Shown here: one piece after another, positions 27,061 through 36,487 of the stretch
Layout of the letters: the number at the start of each line of letters is the position of its first letter
Numbering within the stretch: the stretch's first letter is position 1
Source: Gracilaria domingensis
Lineage: Eukaryota; Rhodophyta; Florideophyceae; Gracilariales; Gracilariaceae
DNA length: 64,000 bases
Assembly (NCBI GenBank): GCA_022539475.1
Contig: VCMS01000069.1
Location: 248,001 to 312,000, forward strand
Direction: 5' to 3'
Translations under genes and position numbers: made by a program
Notes under the pieces: model-generated
Database searches by the model: none
The model's input: the letters and a program-made list of their open reading frames with translations, nothing else
What the model was told of the DNA's origin: nothing

Positions 27061-28725
27061 TTAAGTGTTTGAGATTCCCGTGCAAGTAGCAAACTCTTCG
27101 GTCATGATGCGCAGCCCTCTGATCTCCGAATGAATTCGAGGTATGAGGGTCCTACGCTCTATGCCCATGTAAGTATCATATAGTTGAGTTAGTCGATGAA
27201 TTTCAATTCCATGCCGCAGTATGTCCATCAGGTCGTATACGTTCATCAACTCGGATAAGGTTCCGTAGGATTTCCACACCGACAAATACTGAACAACATG
27301 GGATTCAAAGTTGCGCCCAATACTATCATCGGTAAGGTCCACCAACGACCGGGCTCCTTCGTCATGCAAAAGAGTTCGCAAATCATAAAACGGATGGCCT
27401 ATGAACGATGATCCCCAATCAAAGAAGCCATATCTTACTCCAGAGTCACATTTCATGGAGGCAATGTTGTGCACATTCAAATCACCATGAATCAATGAAA
27501 GAGGAATCGGCACTTTCGAAATCTCGTCGCACAATTCGCGCACCAGCGCTGATTTTGAACGAATGTACATGATATCTCGTTTGACGTCCGGATAATATTC
27601 CATGGATACTATGGCCGGATGGTGCATGATGGAATCAAACTTGGCGCTGAGCCAGTAGCTATCCAGAACATGAAGACCAGATGTTTTCAATGTTGTAATA
27701 TGTCTCGATGATGACATGTGAAGTTGCCAGAGCGTTTTGATCAAAGCGGACAGGTTTGCAGAAGCATCCAGGGGAGCGCCAGCACTTTTCTGAATCATGA
27801 CATTGTGTTTCCGATGAACAGCAAGGACTTGAGGCACATAGCTCGGAAGCAAGCTTGAGATAACAGCAACGCGGTATGGCTCTCGACTTGGTGAGCGGAC
27901 TGCTTTTATAAACACGTCAAAATTGGACGAGTGCTTTCGTTGTTTGTCGGACTGATTCAAGCGCGATACTCTGCATCTAAGCACACAACCTTCGCCAGTG
28001 TTGCATACGAGTCGTAAAGACGAGACGGGGGCCAATTGTTGCGCGCTGAGTTCGCCGCGAACCCAAGATTGCATCGCGTCGACCCAGCCCAGCCAGAACC
28101 ATGGGGCGGAGTGAGTGACTCGAGGATTGTGGTTGATACGTTGAAGTACAGCATCAATTTGGGACTGGACGTCAACGCCGTCCAGAACGCGTCCCCAGTG
28201 GAAATCAGAAAGCTGATTGCGACTGACCCATCGCACTCGAGGATGAGAGGGCAGGGCGGATGAACACGGGTCAGGCGCTTCGACGACGCCCAGCACCATG
28301 ACCTGGGGCTCCTGGGGCTCTTGAGCTGGACGCGTAGAAGCAGACGGGTAGTAGCAGAGGGTTTGCAGGGTGTGAAAGCGAATGTGCAGTTGAGCGTGGA
28401 TAAAGTGCTCTAGTGAACATGATTCGACCTCCCAGTGATGAAGTTTATACATACGACGGACGGAAACGTTCATATAATACAGTTGACGAATGAGGGGGCG
28501 GACGATGGGGAGCCGAAGTTGAGTGTCAGATATTACAGATGCTAGTACAGAGTCCTTGGAGTTATTGACGATGAGCAGGTGGAAGGTTAGTCGCAGGCCG
28601 GGAGAGGGTTCGGGTGATGGTGAGTGCCCGCGCTTCGATAGCACATGGGGCTGACGCGGAGGGTCGTCGACAGAGAGGGTGGCAAATGCCTGCTTAGAAC
28701 TCATATGGTTGGGGAGCGTTCGCAT
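27061..28725 (-). CDS. APH-family (aminoglycoside phosphotransferase / choline-kinase fold) protein with a long N-terminal extension
   Basis: A 554-residue protein whose second half has the phosphotransferase-fold catalytic motif LIHGDLNVHN (about residues 408-417) and the metal-binding FFDWGSSFIGHPFYDL (about 433-448). These correspond to the Brenner-type HGDLxxxN and the DFG-equivalent IDWE/FDWG of APH and related small-molecule kinases. The N-terminal 250 residues are unassigned; they contain W/F-rich pieces (VRWVSRNQLSDFHWGRVLDG, APWFWLGWVDAMQSWV) that look like a folded domain. The substrate is unknown; the fold alone does not show it. ATG at 28725 is the first in frame. The promoter side carries a run of 36 G. 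Confidence 0.75.
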   Translation of the reverse strand: MRTLPNHMSSKQAFATLSVDDPPRQPHVLSKRGHSPSPEPSPGLRLTFHLLIVNNSKDSVLASVISDTQLRLPIVRPLIRQLYYMNVSVRRMYKLHHWEVESCSLEHFIHAQLHIRFHTLQTLCYYPSASTRPAQEPQEPQVMVLGVVEAPDPCSSALPSHPRVRWVSRNQLSDFHWGRVLDGVDVQSQIDAVLQRINHNPRVTHSAPWFWLGWVDAMQSWVRGELSAQQLAPVSSLRLVCNTGEGCVLRCRVSRLNQSDKQRKHSSNFDVFIKAVRSPSREPYRVAVISSLLPSYVPQVLAVHRKHNVMIQKSAGAPLDASANLSALIKTLWQLHMSSSRHITTLKTSGLHVLDSYWLSAKFDSIMHHPAIVSMEYYPDVKRDIMYIRSKSALVRELCDEISKVPIPLSLIHGDLNVHNIASMKCDSGVRYGFFDWGSSFIGHPFYDLRTLLHDEGARSLVDLTDDSIGRNFESHVVQYLSVWKSYGTLSELMNVYDLMDILRHGIEIHRLTQLYDTYMGIERRTLIPRIHSEIRGLRIMTEEFATCTGISNT

Positions 28726-28870
28726 GGTCTAGGGCATGTAGTGCAGCCGCGTCAACGCGAGTTACAAGACGAACGACGCGCAAGATAGGCTCCACATGAG
28801 CGGCAGAATGAGCGAGTGAGCGAGTGGGGAGACGGGAAGAGCGAAGAGGGCGGTGCGGGGGAGGGGGGAG

Positions 28871-28911
<41 letters not shown>

Positions 28912-30155
28912 GTTTGGGTGTGTGGGGAAGAAGAAGCGGACAAGGGGGCGGGGGGAGGGGTTGCGGCCCGGCGCCCCTTTGTGAAGAGCCAGGCGGAAAA
29001 CGTCAAGCCGCGTGGCAGGCGGCGCCTTGGCGGCGGAATGACAGACGCGTCACGGCGGGCGCGGAAAGGCTGCGCCGCGCGTGTGCTCGCGCACGCGCGG
29101 ACCAATCAGCGAGCGCGTCATGCGTGGCACGGAAAACGCGGGCGAGGCTTCTCGCATGCGAGATACGTGGAAGATATGACGGAATGGGCCGTGCGGCGCG
29201 GAGGCGCCGCAAATGTTTTCCGCTGCCCGTTGGGCGGCCGCTGCGTGGACCGCGCGCAGCCCCTGCGTCACGCGGCGTTGCCAATGGCGGTCACGCGTGC
29301 AGCGGAGCTGTAAAGGCATGCTCGCGTGGCACATCTTTTGTATGGCTGCTCCTCCTTCGCGCTTGGCGTTTTCACCTTAACTTACCCTTCTTTCATCTGA
29401 TCTAACACCACATCCGTCCAGGTCCCCGCGCACATAGGCCATCAATCCTAGAACTCATGAATCGCGTATCTTTTGACTGCGCACTCATCATCACACATCA
29501 TCAGGAACCGCGTGCATTATCACCATGGGCTGTTCTGGCAATAAAGCGTTTGGCACACTGCCATGATGCTACGGAAGGTACCATCCTTAAGCCAACACGG
29601 AAGTGACGCATTCCGGATGTACGTCGCCTTCGAAGTCACTCTTGTACTGGTATAATGCGCGAGAAGAAACGTCACCGCGGCGAGATGATGCAAAACATGT
29701 TAACATTACACCCCTAGTGAGTGTTTTTGCAACATCTGAGAGAGACCCAGCATCATGATGATGCATGTCATCCACTCGGCTAATTTCAAGAATATACCCA
29801 AGATAGTTGCCCGGGGTCCACAAATCCAGGGATAAAAAGCGTGTCGAGTTCGGGACTAAAGGTTAACCAGAAGAAGAACAAAAGGTTAAACAGTTTAAAC
29901 AACAATGTGACCGCTAGTGAGCAGAAGGTCCGCACACTACACAGCAAGCACTTCGTTTCATACACACACAATTGAATGAGCTTCGTACAGTATTGTTGGG
30001 ACCAATCCAACAAAACCTGCTTCTAGGACTGCTTCAAATCCCCAATTCACGTTGCAACCCACAACTTGTAGCCTGTCACACGTTCGAGAAACAACGAATC
30101 AATGTTTGGCCCGCCATTTCCCTCAACCCTGAGTTACGGACAACGGTCGTCATCC
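28726..30155. other. Intergenic region between the APH-family gene and the HORMA 3' end
   Basis: About 1.4 kb. 28726-29330 is a GC-rich island with CGCG steps and the G36 run, the upstream region of the APH-family gene. 29330-30155 is of ordinary composition and holds only short frames. A second promoter for an unseen plus-strand gene could lie at the island, but I see no gene after it. Confidence 0.45.
28874..28909 (+). repeat. Homopolymer of 36 G
   Basis: An uninterrupted G run within a purine-rich 28805-28970 region, upstream of the APH-family gene. Such tracts can form G-quadruplexes and are prone to length error in sequencing. Confidence 0.9.
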
Positions 30156-31770
30156 CTAGCGCGCCCCCTTTGCTCTCTTGCGCACCACCACGTGCCTTTC
30201 CACTTCACTCGTCTTTCTTTTTCCACCGCGTTTCACCTGCGTGGCTTCGAAGTCACTATCCTGCGTGGGGGCCATTTTCATCACATCTCTATCTCTTTGC
30301 CTCAACAGAGGCGGCAGTCTACTCGTCTTCAGCTTTTTGAATCCAGTCAACTTACAGTCCTCCCCAATTTGCTGCACACTGGGGCAATCTTCATCTACCG
30401 ACGGCGCGTCGGTCGTCTGTGGCTGAGTGCCACTCATACGCGCCGTTCCTAGCACATACTGACGCTCCACCTCTGGCTGAGTGCCATTCAAGGGTAGCGT
30501 GTTCTTAACGCGCTCAGAGCCACCCACGTCTTGATTAATATCTTCCAGAATGTCTTCGTCACTGTCATTTCGCACAGTATCGTTGTCCGGAAGAGGAGTA
30601 TGTTGCAGCGTGACAGCAGGTAGGGGTATGTGGTCCTCCAGTGCTTCGCCGACTTGCTCGCTCTCCTGAATCTCCTCCACATCACGAATCTCAGCTTTTT
30701 CCTCTGCAGATATTCCACCGTTTGCCTGGTGAGTCAGCGGTAGGAGTTTCTTTCGGTGCTCTTCAGTGTTTCGAGCATAGACCTGCATCTTGAGACTATG
30801 AAACGGCGTCTTGACGTTACCAGCAACTAGGTCGATCGTGTCTCCGACAAACCAAGCGTCTTCTTGGGCTCTCTTGAACAACGGCGGCTGATAGTCATCT
30901 GGCGTATCTTCCGTGAAATGAAGCTGAATGCCAACAACAGACATGATTAGAAGCTGAGTTTTGTTTTCTGACAAGAGGGGGAAGAGTGGGGATGACATAC
31001 TTTGACGCTTACGATGTGCGTGGACGGTAATCCCTCCATAGCCTCGGTAATTTCCATCAATCGACTCAACATTTCACTGCAGCCTTCCTGGACATTAACG
31101 GTTCTGACATCGTTCTCATCTTTGACGGAGAGTTCCAACTGAGCTTCCTCGCCGGAATACGTGATGTGGAATGCGTAACATTCGAGAAGATTATCGCTTG
31201 AACACAAACTGTTGGTGCTCTTCTTACCCTTTCTCGTGACGGATGTTCTCTTCTTCGAATGCTTGTAAATTTCAATGCGAACGACAGACAGATACTTGCG
31301 AGCAAGAGCATCGTACACACCTTGAGCTAACCAACTTCTGTAGCGGGCAGCGTTACCGGCACAATCAATCTTGAGTTTGTAGAAGTGAGTGTCACCGATT
31401 TTGGACTTTATGAAGTTCTGTTCATCAAAGCACGATCGGTGGCGGGGGTGAGAAACGCGACGTGGCGGTGAGCGCATGATTCGGGAATCATACTGGTTGG
31501 TTGATGTGTGCGAGACGTACTTTTTCGGGGAATAAGTTGCGGATGTAGGCGACGGAGGAAAAGGCTGCTCTGAGCATGTTTTTAACGAGATTGACGCTCT
31601 GAGAAGGCGTGATGGACCTGGATGGCTGTGCATTGGTGGTAGGCTATGAGGCGAGAGACAGACAATGCGGTTAACATCTTCGAGCTCAACGTATGCACGG
31701 AAATGCACAGACGAGGCTGACAACGGTGTGGCGGCGTGCGCGATAGACAGAAGGGAGGTGGACGTACCAT
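30156..31770 (-). CDS. HORMA-domain protein (Hop1/HORMAD/ASY1-like), 4 exons
   Basis: HORMA proteins of this class sit on meiotic chromosome axes and promote inter-homologue recombination. Coding exons by conservation: 31770-31768 (ATG only), 31598-31521, 31417-31001 and 30923-30156, with introns of 169, 103 and 77 nt (donors GTACGT, GTACGT, GTATGT). The product is 421 residues. Exon 2 reads SVNLVKNMLRAAFSSVAYIR then NLFPEK; exon 3 has GVYDALARKYLSVVRIEIY and LECYAFHITYSGE; exon 4 opens LHFTEDTPDDYQPPLF. These are the hallmark segments of the HORMA fold. The C-terminal 200 residues are acidic then basic, ending KRTKS-like with KRKTSEVERHVVVRKRAKGAR and may include a closure motif; no PHD or other domain is seen. 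The ATG-only first exon is inferred. Confidence 0.82.
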
Positions 31771-32086
31771 TGTGGCGAAGAAGGTGGCGAAGAGCGGATG
31801 TGCGGGAGAAGCAGAGGGGGAGAAGGAAAGACGGATAGGGCTGGAGCGAGAAAGCTGAGGATGGTACAACGGTATGACATACAGGTGAAGAAGTTTTACA
31901 AAGATAAGCTTCGACGGCGTTGAGGCGGTTGGTTGAATCAGAAGCAGCGCACCAGGAAGTGAGCACAAACGCCAAGCGCAAGGCAGAGAGACGACTAAAA
32001 ACTACATGATACACACGCACTCAGCCGGCGCTCGGGCAAGGACCGAATGAAACGAAAGCAAGTGAAACGAAAGCAGGCGACGGGAC
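31771..32086. other. HORMA gene upstream region
   Basis: About 315 bp between the inferred HORMA ATG and the end of the next minus-strand gene. The frame stays open on the minus strand from 31968 but begins with TTG, so I read it as leader. No TATA box is evident. Confidence 0.4.
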
Positions 32087-32338
32087 TCATCGACGACGCT
32101 GCTGCGTGCGCATGGCGCGCAGCTTGGATACGTGCTGCTGTCGTCGACGCACCAACTTGGCCAGATCGGAGACATACGCGGCGTTCTGCGAGGCGCGGCG
32201 GTTCAGCTCCGCGGCCTTGGAACGGCTGGGAATGTTATGCGAGCCGTATCTCATGGTGTAGCGCGTGGGGGCTGCAAACGACGCGGAGAGAAGAAGAGTG
32301 AGCGACAAGACGCACAGAAGCGCGGCGCGAAAGAGCAT
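32087..32338 (-). CDS. Small basic secreted protein, unknown function
   Basis: From the ATG at 32338 the product is 83 residues. Residues 1-22 (MLFRAALLCVLSLTLLLSAS...) form a clear signal peptide with a likely cut after SFA. The remaining 60 residues are strongly basic (SRSKAAELNRRASQN, KLVRRRQQHVSKLRAMRTQQRRR) and probably helical. I do not recognise a family. It could be an apoplastic or vesicle-lumen peptide, or an amphipathic antimicrobial-like peptide; none of this is shown. The open frame continues upstream as a Pro/Ala-rich leader without good signals. Base composition at its 5' side matches the neighbouring CpG island. Confidence 0.5.
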   Translation of the reverse strand: MLFRAALLCVLSLTLLLSASFAAPTRYTMRYGSHNIPSRSKAAELNRRASQNAAYVSDLAKLVRRRQQHVSKLRAMRTQQRRR

Positions 32339-33542
32339 GTTGGGTTGCTGCGCGGCGGAAGCGGGGCGGCGAAGAAGGGCGGCAGCGAGCGCGGAGGCAA
32401 AACGGTGAACGGAGGTGAACGGCGGGCGGTGTGGCAGCACACACGGGAGACGCAGCTTATAACGCACGAGCGCCGCCGCGAACACGTCGAGTTGGCGCAG
32501 GGCTCCGCTTGGGGGGCGAGGCGCGGCGCGCAGCGGCTGGCCTTGTATCTAGATATCACGTGGAGAAACACAAGTGGCGCGCGGCGCGACGCGCTTTGTG
32601 TTCGGCCCCGTGGCAAAAAGCGTGCGCTGGCTGGCGCTGTCGGCGACGTGGCCAGCTGTGCGCGCTGCCCCTGCTGGCGCGCGCCCACTTGCGGGCAACA
32701 AGCGGCGCGTGGACGTGTAGCCGAAACGGGCGCTGGCGGGGCGGCGCTGGCGGGGCGGCGCGCGCGCGTAAGGATAGCCGTTTTGCTGGCGGCGGCGCGC
32801 GGCGCGGGAGCGGAGACGAGGTGTCGACGGCGGTTTGGCGCGCCCGAATCGGCCGCCGCCGCGCGCGCTGCGTCGCGTTGAGAGCGCAGAAACGGGCGGC
32901 CGCGCGCGCCATGGCGCGTCGCGCGCGGCGCGAAAAATAGATGTGCGCCATAGCTATGAATTGCTCATCAAACAGCGCTTGATTTTAAGCAGTTCTCACT
33001 GAGCACCACACCATCATCGCGATGGTTCGCAATCATTGCGCCGCGCGCGCGGATCATAGATATCATATCATACGGGACGCGCGGCGCTGCGCCGCCGCGG
33101 CGCCGCGGCGCGTCTGAATTGTGCGCGCGGCGCTTCGGCGGGAAAGCGCGGCTGGCGCGCGAGATTCGCGACGCGCCCGCCGCCACGTGTCCAGGGCGCG
33201 CGCAGCTGCTGCAGCGCGGCCGCTGCGGCGCGCGCGGCCGCTGCGGCGCAGCAGCGATGACTTGTACCAAGGGTAGCGGCACGTGTGACTTGCCTCTCAA
33301 GAGCATCGGCGCGCGCGCGCGCGCGCGCGCGCACACGTGCCGACGAGTCGCGCGCGCGCGCCGCCCCGCGGTGGCGCCCGTTCAGGCGGGCGCTCGGCAA
33401 TCTGCCGCGGCTGCTTTTATCGGCGCGCGCGTGGTGCTCTCCCACCGCGCGCCCGCCCGCCCGCGCGTCCGTTATCGCGTCGCCGCCGCGCTCCGCCTTC
33501 GTGCCCGCGCCCTGCCCGCGCCCTGCCCGCGCCGCCGCCGCC
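32339..33542. promoter_or_regulatory. Large CpG-rich divergent promoter island, with (GC)12
   Basis: 1.2 kb of extreme GC/CpG content between the secreted-peptide gene (-) and the coiled-coil gene (+). A perfect (GC)12 run lies at 33309-33332. Long open frames cross it in many phases, all Arg/Ala-rich composition artefacts. A CGCG-free AT patch lies at 32940-33070. Confidence 0.5.
33309..33332. repeat. (GC)12 dinucleotide run
   Basis: 24 bases of alternating G and C, which favours left-handed Z-DNA under negative supercoiling. A second run of the same length lies at 36321-36344 in another promoter island. Confidence 0.9.
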
Positions 33543-34808
33543 ATGAGGGCTGCTTCGCAACGCCATCGCCAGTCGAGCGCCAGCGCCGACGTGCGCCGTT
33601 CGCGCCGCCTCTTCTCGCGCCCCGCGCACGCGCGCTCAGCCTCGGCGCGCGCCACGCCGCTGCACGCCACCATGGCGCCGCCGCCGCCGCCCACCCGCCG
33701 CCGCTTTCTCTCCCGCTCCACCTCGCATCGGCCCCAGCGCCGCGTCTTCCCGCGCCTGTCGCAGCCGCGCCGCCCCGAGTCGCCCGCCGGGTCGCCGCAG
33801 CAGCTGCTGTTCGAGCCCAACACCAGCGATATCTCCGATTCCGCCAGCAACGACGCCGCGCCGTCGTCCTCGCACACCGATCTCGTCTTCATCGACGACG
33901 TGCCCCACGTCAAGTTCTGCAACGTCGGCGAGGAGGAGGAGCCGCTCATCCCCGATTCCTCCGCGCCCTACATCCCCAGCTCCCCGCCAACATCCACCAC
34001 CACCTCCTCCTCCTCCTCCTCGTCCGCCGCACTCTCGCAGCAAAACGATCTCCTCAAGCGTGAAAACCAGGCCTTGCAGACGAAGAACGAGGCGTTGCAG
34101 GCCGAATTGGAAGCCGTTCGATCCAAATCAACCGCCATGGCTGCCGAGCTTTCCGCTCTAACGCGCCAGTTCAACGACGTGCGCTCAAAGCTTTCGCGAA
34201 AGGTGCGCCATCTGGAGGCGGAACTCACGTCCATAAACTCCAGCAGCACCGCCACGTCGACGCAACCATCTCGCTCTTCGCGCCCGCGCGTCGTGAATGC
34301 AGCCGCGCCGCCACACGAGCCACAACCGTTGGCGCCGTCATCTTCATCGCGTGCGTTTGCACGGGTGCAGAGTCTGGGCAGTGTGTCAGAGTCAACCCGT
34401 CGTCGCTCCATAAGACCGGTTACATTACCCATGGCTCACTCGTCGTCGGGAGGACCAGCGCCGGTTCGACGACCATTTGAAAATGTTTCCGATACGAATG
34501 TGGCATCGCCAGCGTCACGTGCGAGGCAAAGTCTGATTCGACGCGCTTTTGTGGCGCACATTCATGCGCATAGATATCGCGCAGCTCGACAGGCATGGCT
34601 CCAATTCTTGGGAGCGGAGCGTCAGCAGGTTACGTTGGTGACGTTCTCGGCGTGTGTGCGCCAATTGGCGGTAGCTTCAGAGGCGAGTGATCGCGAATTG
34701 CAGTTACTGATGCAGGAGATCTGTGAGGTTGGTGTCGGCCCGCATACAGTTATGACATGGAATATGTTTAGCCGCTTTTACAACAGCACCAAGAACGAGT
34801 CTACCTGA
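33543..34808 (+). CDS. Coiled-coil protein of unknown function
   Basis: From the ATG at 33543 the product is 421 residues; an alternative ATG at 33672 removes a basic N-terminus. The N-terminal third is Pro/Ser/Arg-rich and disordered. A clear coiled coil with heptads (QQNDLLKRENQALQTKNEAL and onwards, to RHLEAEL) spans about 165-235. A Ser-rich linker follows. The last 100 residues form a conserved-looking helical domain with RRAFVAHIHAHRYRAARQAW, which resembles an IQ-type calmodulin-binding helix, and end in TWNMFSRFYN. I recognise no family. It is head-to-head with the secreted-peptide gene and tail-to-tail with the membrane-protein gene. Confidence 0.65.
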   Translation: MRAASQRHRQSSASADVRRSRRLFSRPAHARSASARATPLHATMAPPPPPTRRRFLSRSTSHRPQRRVFPRLSQPRRPESPAGSPQQLLFEPNTSDISDSASNDAAPSSSHTDLVFIDDVPHVKFCNVGEEEEPLIPDSSAPYIPSSPPTSTTTSSSSSSSAALSQQNDLLKRENQALQTKNEALQAELEAVRSKSTAMAAELSALTRQFNDVRSKLSRKVRHLEAELTSINSSSTATSTQPSRSSRPRVVNAAAPPHEPQPLAPSSSSRAFARVQSLGSVSESTRRRSIRPVTLPMAHSSSGGPAPVRRPFENVSDTNVASPASRARQSLIRRAFVAHIHAHRYRAARQAWLQFLGAERQQVTLVTFSACVRQLAVASEASDRELQLLMQEICEVGVGPHTVMTWNMFSRFYNSTKNEST

Positions 34809-35089
34809 GAATAGAGCGTGTGGTTTTGACGTGTACATAGACGTTCATGTATGGAAGATAGACAGATTATGTAAGGTTAGCTTTCTCGTAGCTTTCCCGT
34901 AGCGCTCTGTTTTCGTTTAGTGGCTTATCTTTATTAGTGTTTTGTAAAACGAGGAAACAAACGTCTGTTCTGTTTTAAAAGTTTTAAAGCTTGTTGCCAA
35001 TGGCAAGAATTGAGTTAGAAAGAAACGGTCAACAGGATGTGCATGACATAACACGCGTAGTAACTTGCTACTAGTAAGCGTGAGGCGTA

Positions 35090-36007
35090 TCAACGGTAGA
35101 ATCTGGTGTGATTTTCAATGTGTAACGATTGCTCCCAGCGATGCTGCAACGGTTGCAGCTGCTGCTCGCAGTTGTGCACCTCGTTCTTGAGCATGAGAAT
35201 GTCATTCTGCAGGTCAGCGATGCTGTTGGCAGCATCTTGAAGCTGCTCCATTAGCTCCTGAACGTCGTCCAGACATTGCTGCTTTTCGTCACTCGTCGGC
35301 GCCTCCTTTGCTTTTTGCTTTTGCTCGTTCAACGAGCGTTTCAACTCATCGACGCTCGTCCGCGTTTGCTGCAGTTTCTTGTTCTTGGTCTCCAGCGTTC
35401 GCGACGTCAAAATCTTGCGCTTGGAAACAGTGACCATCTCCTGCATGATAGAATCCAGCACAGACGCGCGTCGATTAACAGCCATGGTGTGCGCCTGCGC
35501 GGCGACAGAATTCCTGCGAAACGGCGCCAGAAACGAGTCGGCGTGGGCGGTCCACCACGGACGAATGACGCGCTCGTTGAGCATGGCCAGCGCGACCCAC
35601 AGGCTCAAAATGGCGTAAATCCTCCACACGCCCGACAGCCAGGTCGCGCCCGGTCGCCGATGACCCGTAAACAACTCGATAAGCAGCGCCCAAAAGCTGG
35701 GCAGCAGGCAGGCGGCCGTCCACGCCAGCGCGGCGACGACAAGCAGCGCGCGCGGCACGGCTCTCCACGCCTGTGTGCGGCACAGGTAGGGCAGCCACGG
35801 CAGCACCAGCAGGGTGCCCACAAGCTGCACGGAGGAGGGCGCGGCGCCGAAACGGGCGGTTTGAAAGGCGGCCAGCGCGACGGCGTCGGCCACGACGGCG
35901 GCGGAGGCGAGCGCCTGCGTGGGGACTGCGGAGAAGCGCGTGCGCGGCGGCGGCGGCGGCGGCGTGGCGGGCGCGGGCGCCGCGGGCGACTTGGGCTGCT
36001 CGGTCAT
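35090..36007 (-). CDS. Membrane protein with four transmembrane segments and a C-terminal coiled coil
   Basis: The ATG at 36007 gives 305 residues. Residues 1-28 are Pro/Ala-rich. Hydrophobic segments lie at about 29-48, 57-75, 85-113 and 125-145. After RRASVLDSIMQEMVTVSKRK the last 110 residues are a long helix with heptads (KNKKLQQTRTSVDELKRSLN, QCLDDVQELMEQLQDAANS). The layout, a compact membrane domain with a soluble coiled coil, recalls tethers or membrane-shaping proteins, but I do not recognise the family. The frame is open upstream to 36295 through an Arg/Ala-rich CpG island that I read as promoter. Confidence 0.65.
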   Translation of the reverse strand: MTEQPKSPAAPAPATPPPPPPRTRFSAVPTQALASAAVVADAVALAAFQTARFGAAPSSVQLVGTLLVLPWLPYLCRTQAWRAVPRALLVVAALAWTAACLLPSFWALLIELFTGHRRPGATWLSGVWRIYAILSLWVALAMLNERVIRPWWTAHADSFLAPFRRNSVAAQAHTMAVNRRASVLDSIMQEMVTVSKRKILTSRTLETKNKKLQQTRTSVDELKRSLNEQKQKAKEAPTSDEKQQCLDDVQELMEQLQDAANSIADLQNDILMLKNEVHNCEQQLQPLQHRWEQSLHIENHTRFYR

Positions 36008-36487
36008 GGCGGCGGTGGACGGCGACGCGACGTGCGGCGCGCGGCGAGCTGGCGGCGAGCTGGCGGCGAGCTGGCGGCGCGCAATGGCGGCGCGCAATGG
36101 CGGCGCGTCAGATGCGCGCGCGCGAGCCAAAAGAGGTTGCCGCTGGGCGATGGCGCGACGTGGCGCGGCGCGGCGGAGCAACGCGCGCGCGCGGCGTCGG
36201 CGACGTGGACACGCGGCACAGCGGCCTCGGCGCGCGTCGGCGCGCGCGGCGCGCGATGCGCGCGCAGCGCGACGCGCCGAGCGCGCTGTGGCCAACGGAC
36301 ATGATGTGGCGCCATTGGCAGCGCGCGCGCGCGCGCGCGCGCGCAGGCGCGCCTTGACAGAGACAAGCAGAGAATCAACGTGCCGCGGCGGCGGGTGGGG
36401 AAAGACTGTTTTACGCCTTCTCGAACAACGACACTCTCTCTTCTACAGAATCTCTCAAAAACAAAAAGGGGGGGGGCCAAGCGGCGC
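36008..36487. promoter_or_regulatory. CpG island upstream of the membrane-protein gene, with (GC)12
   Basis: The first 350 bp are extremely GC-rich, with short tandem GGCGAGCTGGC-type repeats at about 36048-36100 and a perfect (GC)12 at 36321-36344. The last 100 bp belong to the 3' side of the GLTP gene and include a G10 run. Confidence 0.5.

Noticed and set aside
28816-29405. Gly-rich plus-strand frames across the G36 run
   Set aside because: The Gly run is just the translation of the homopolymer.
33119-34063. Plus-strand frame of 314 codons
   Set aside because: Another frame of the coiled-coil gene and its promoter island; Arg/Ala-rich, no domain.
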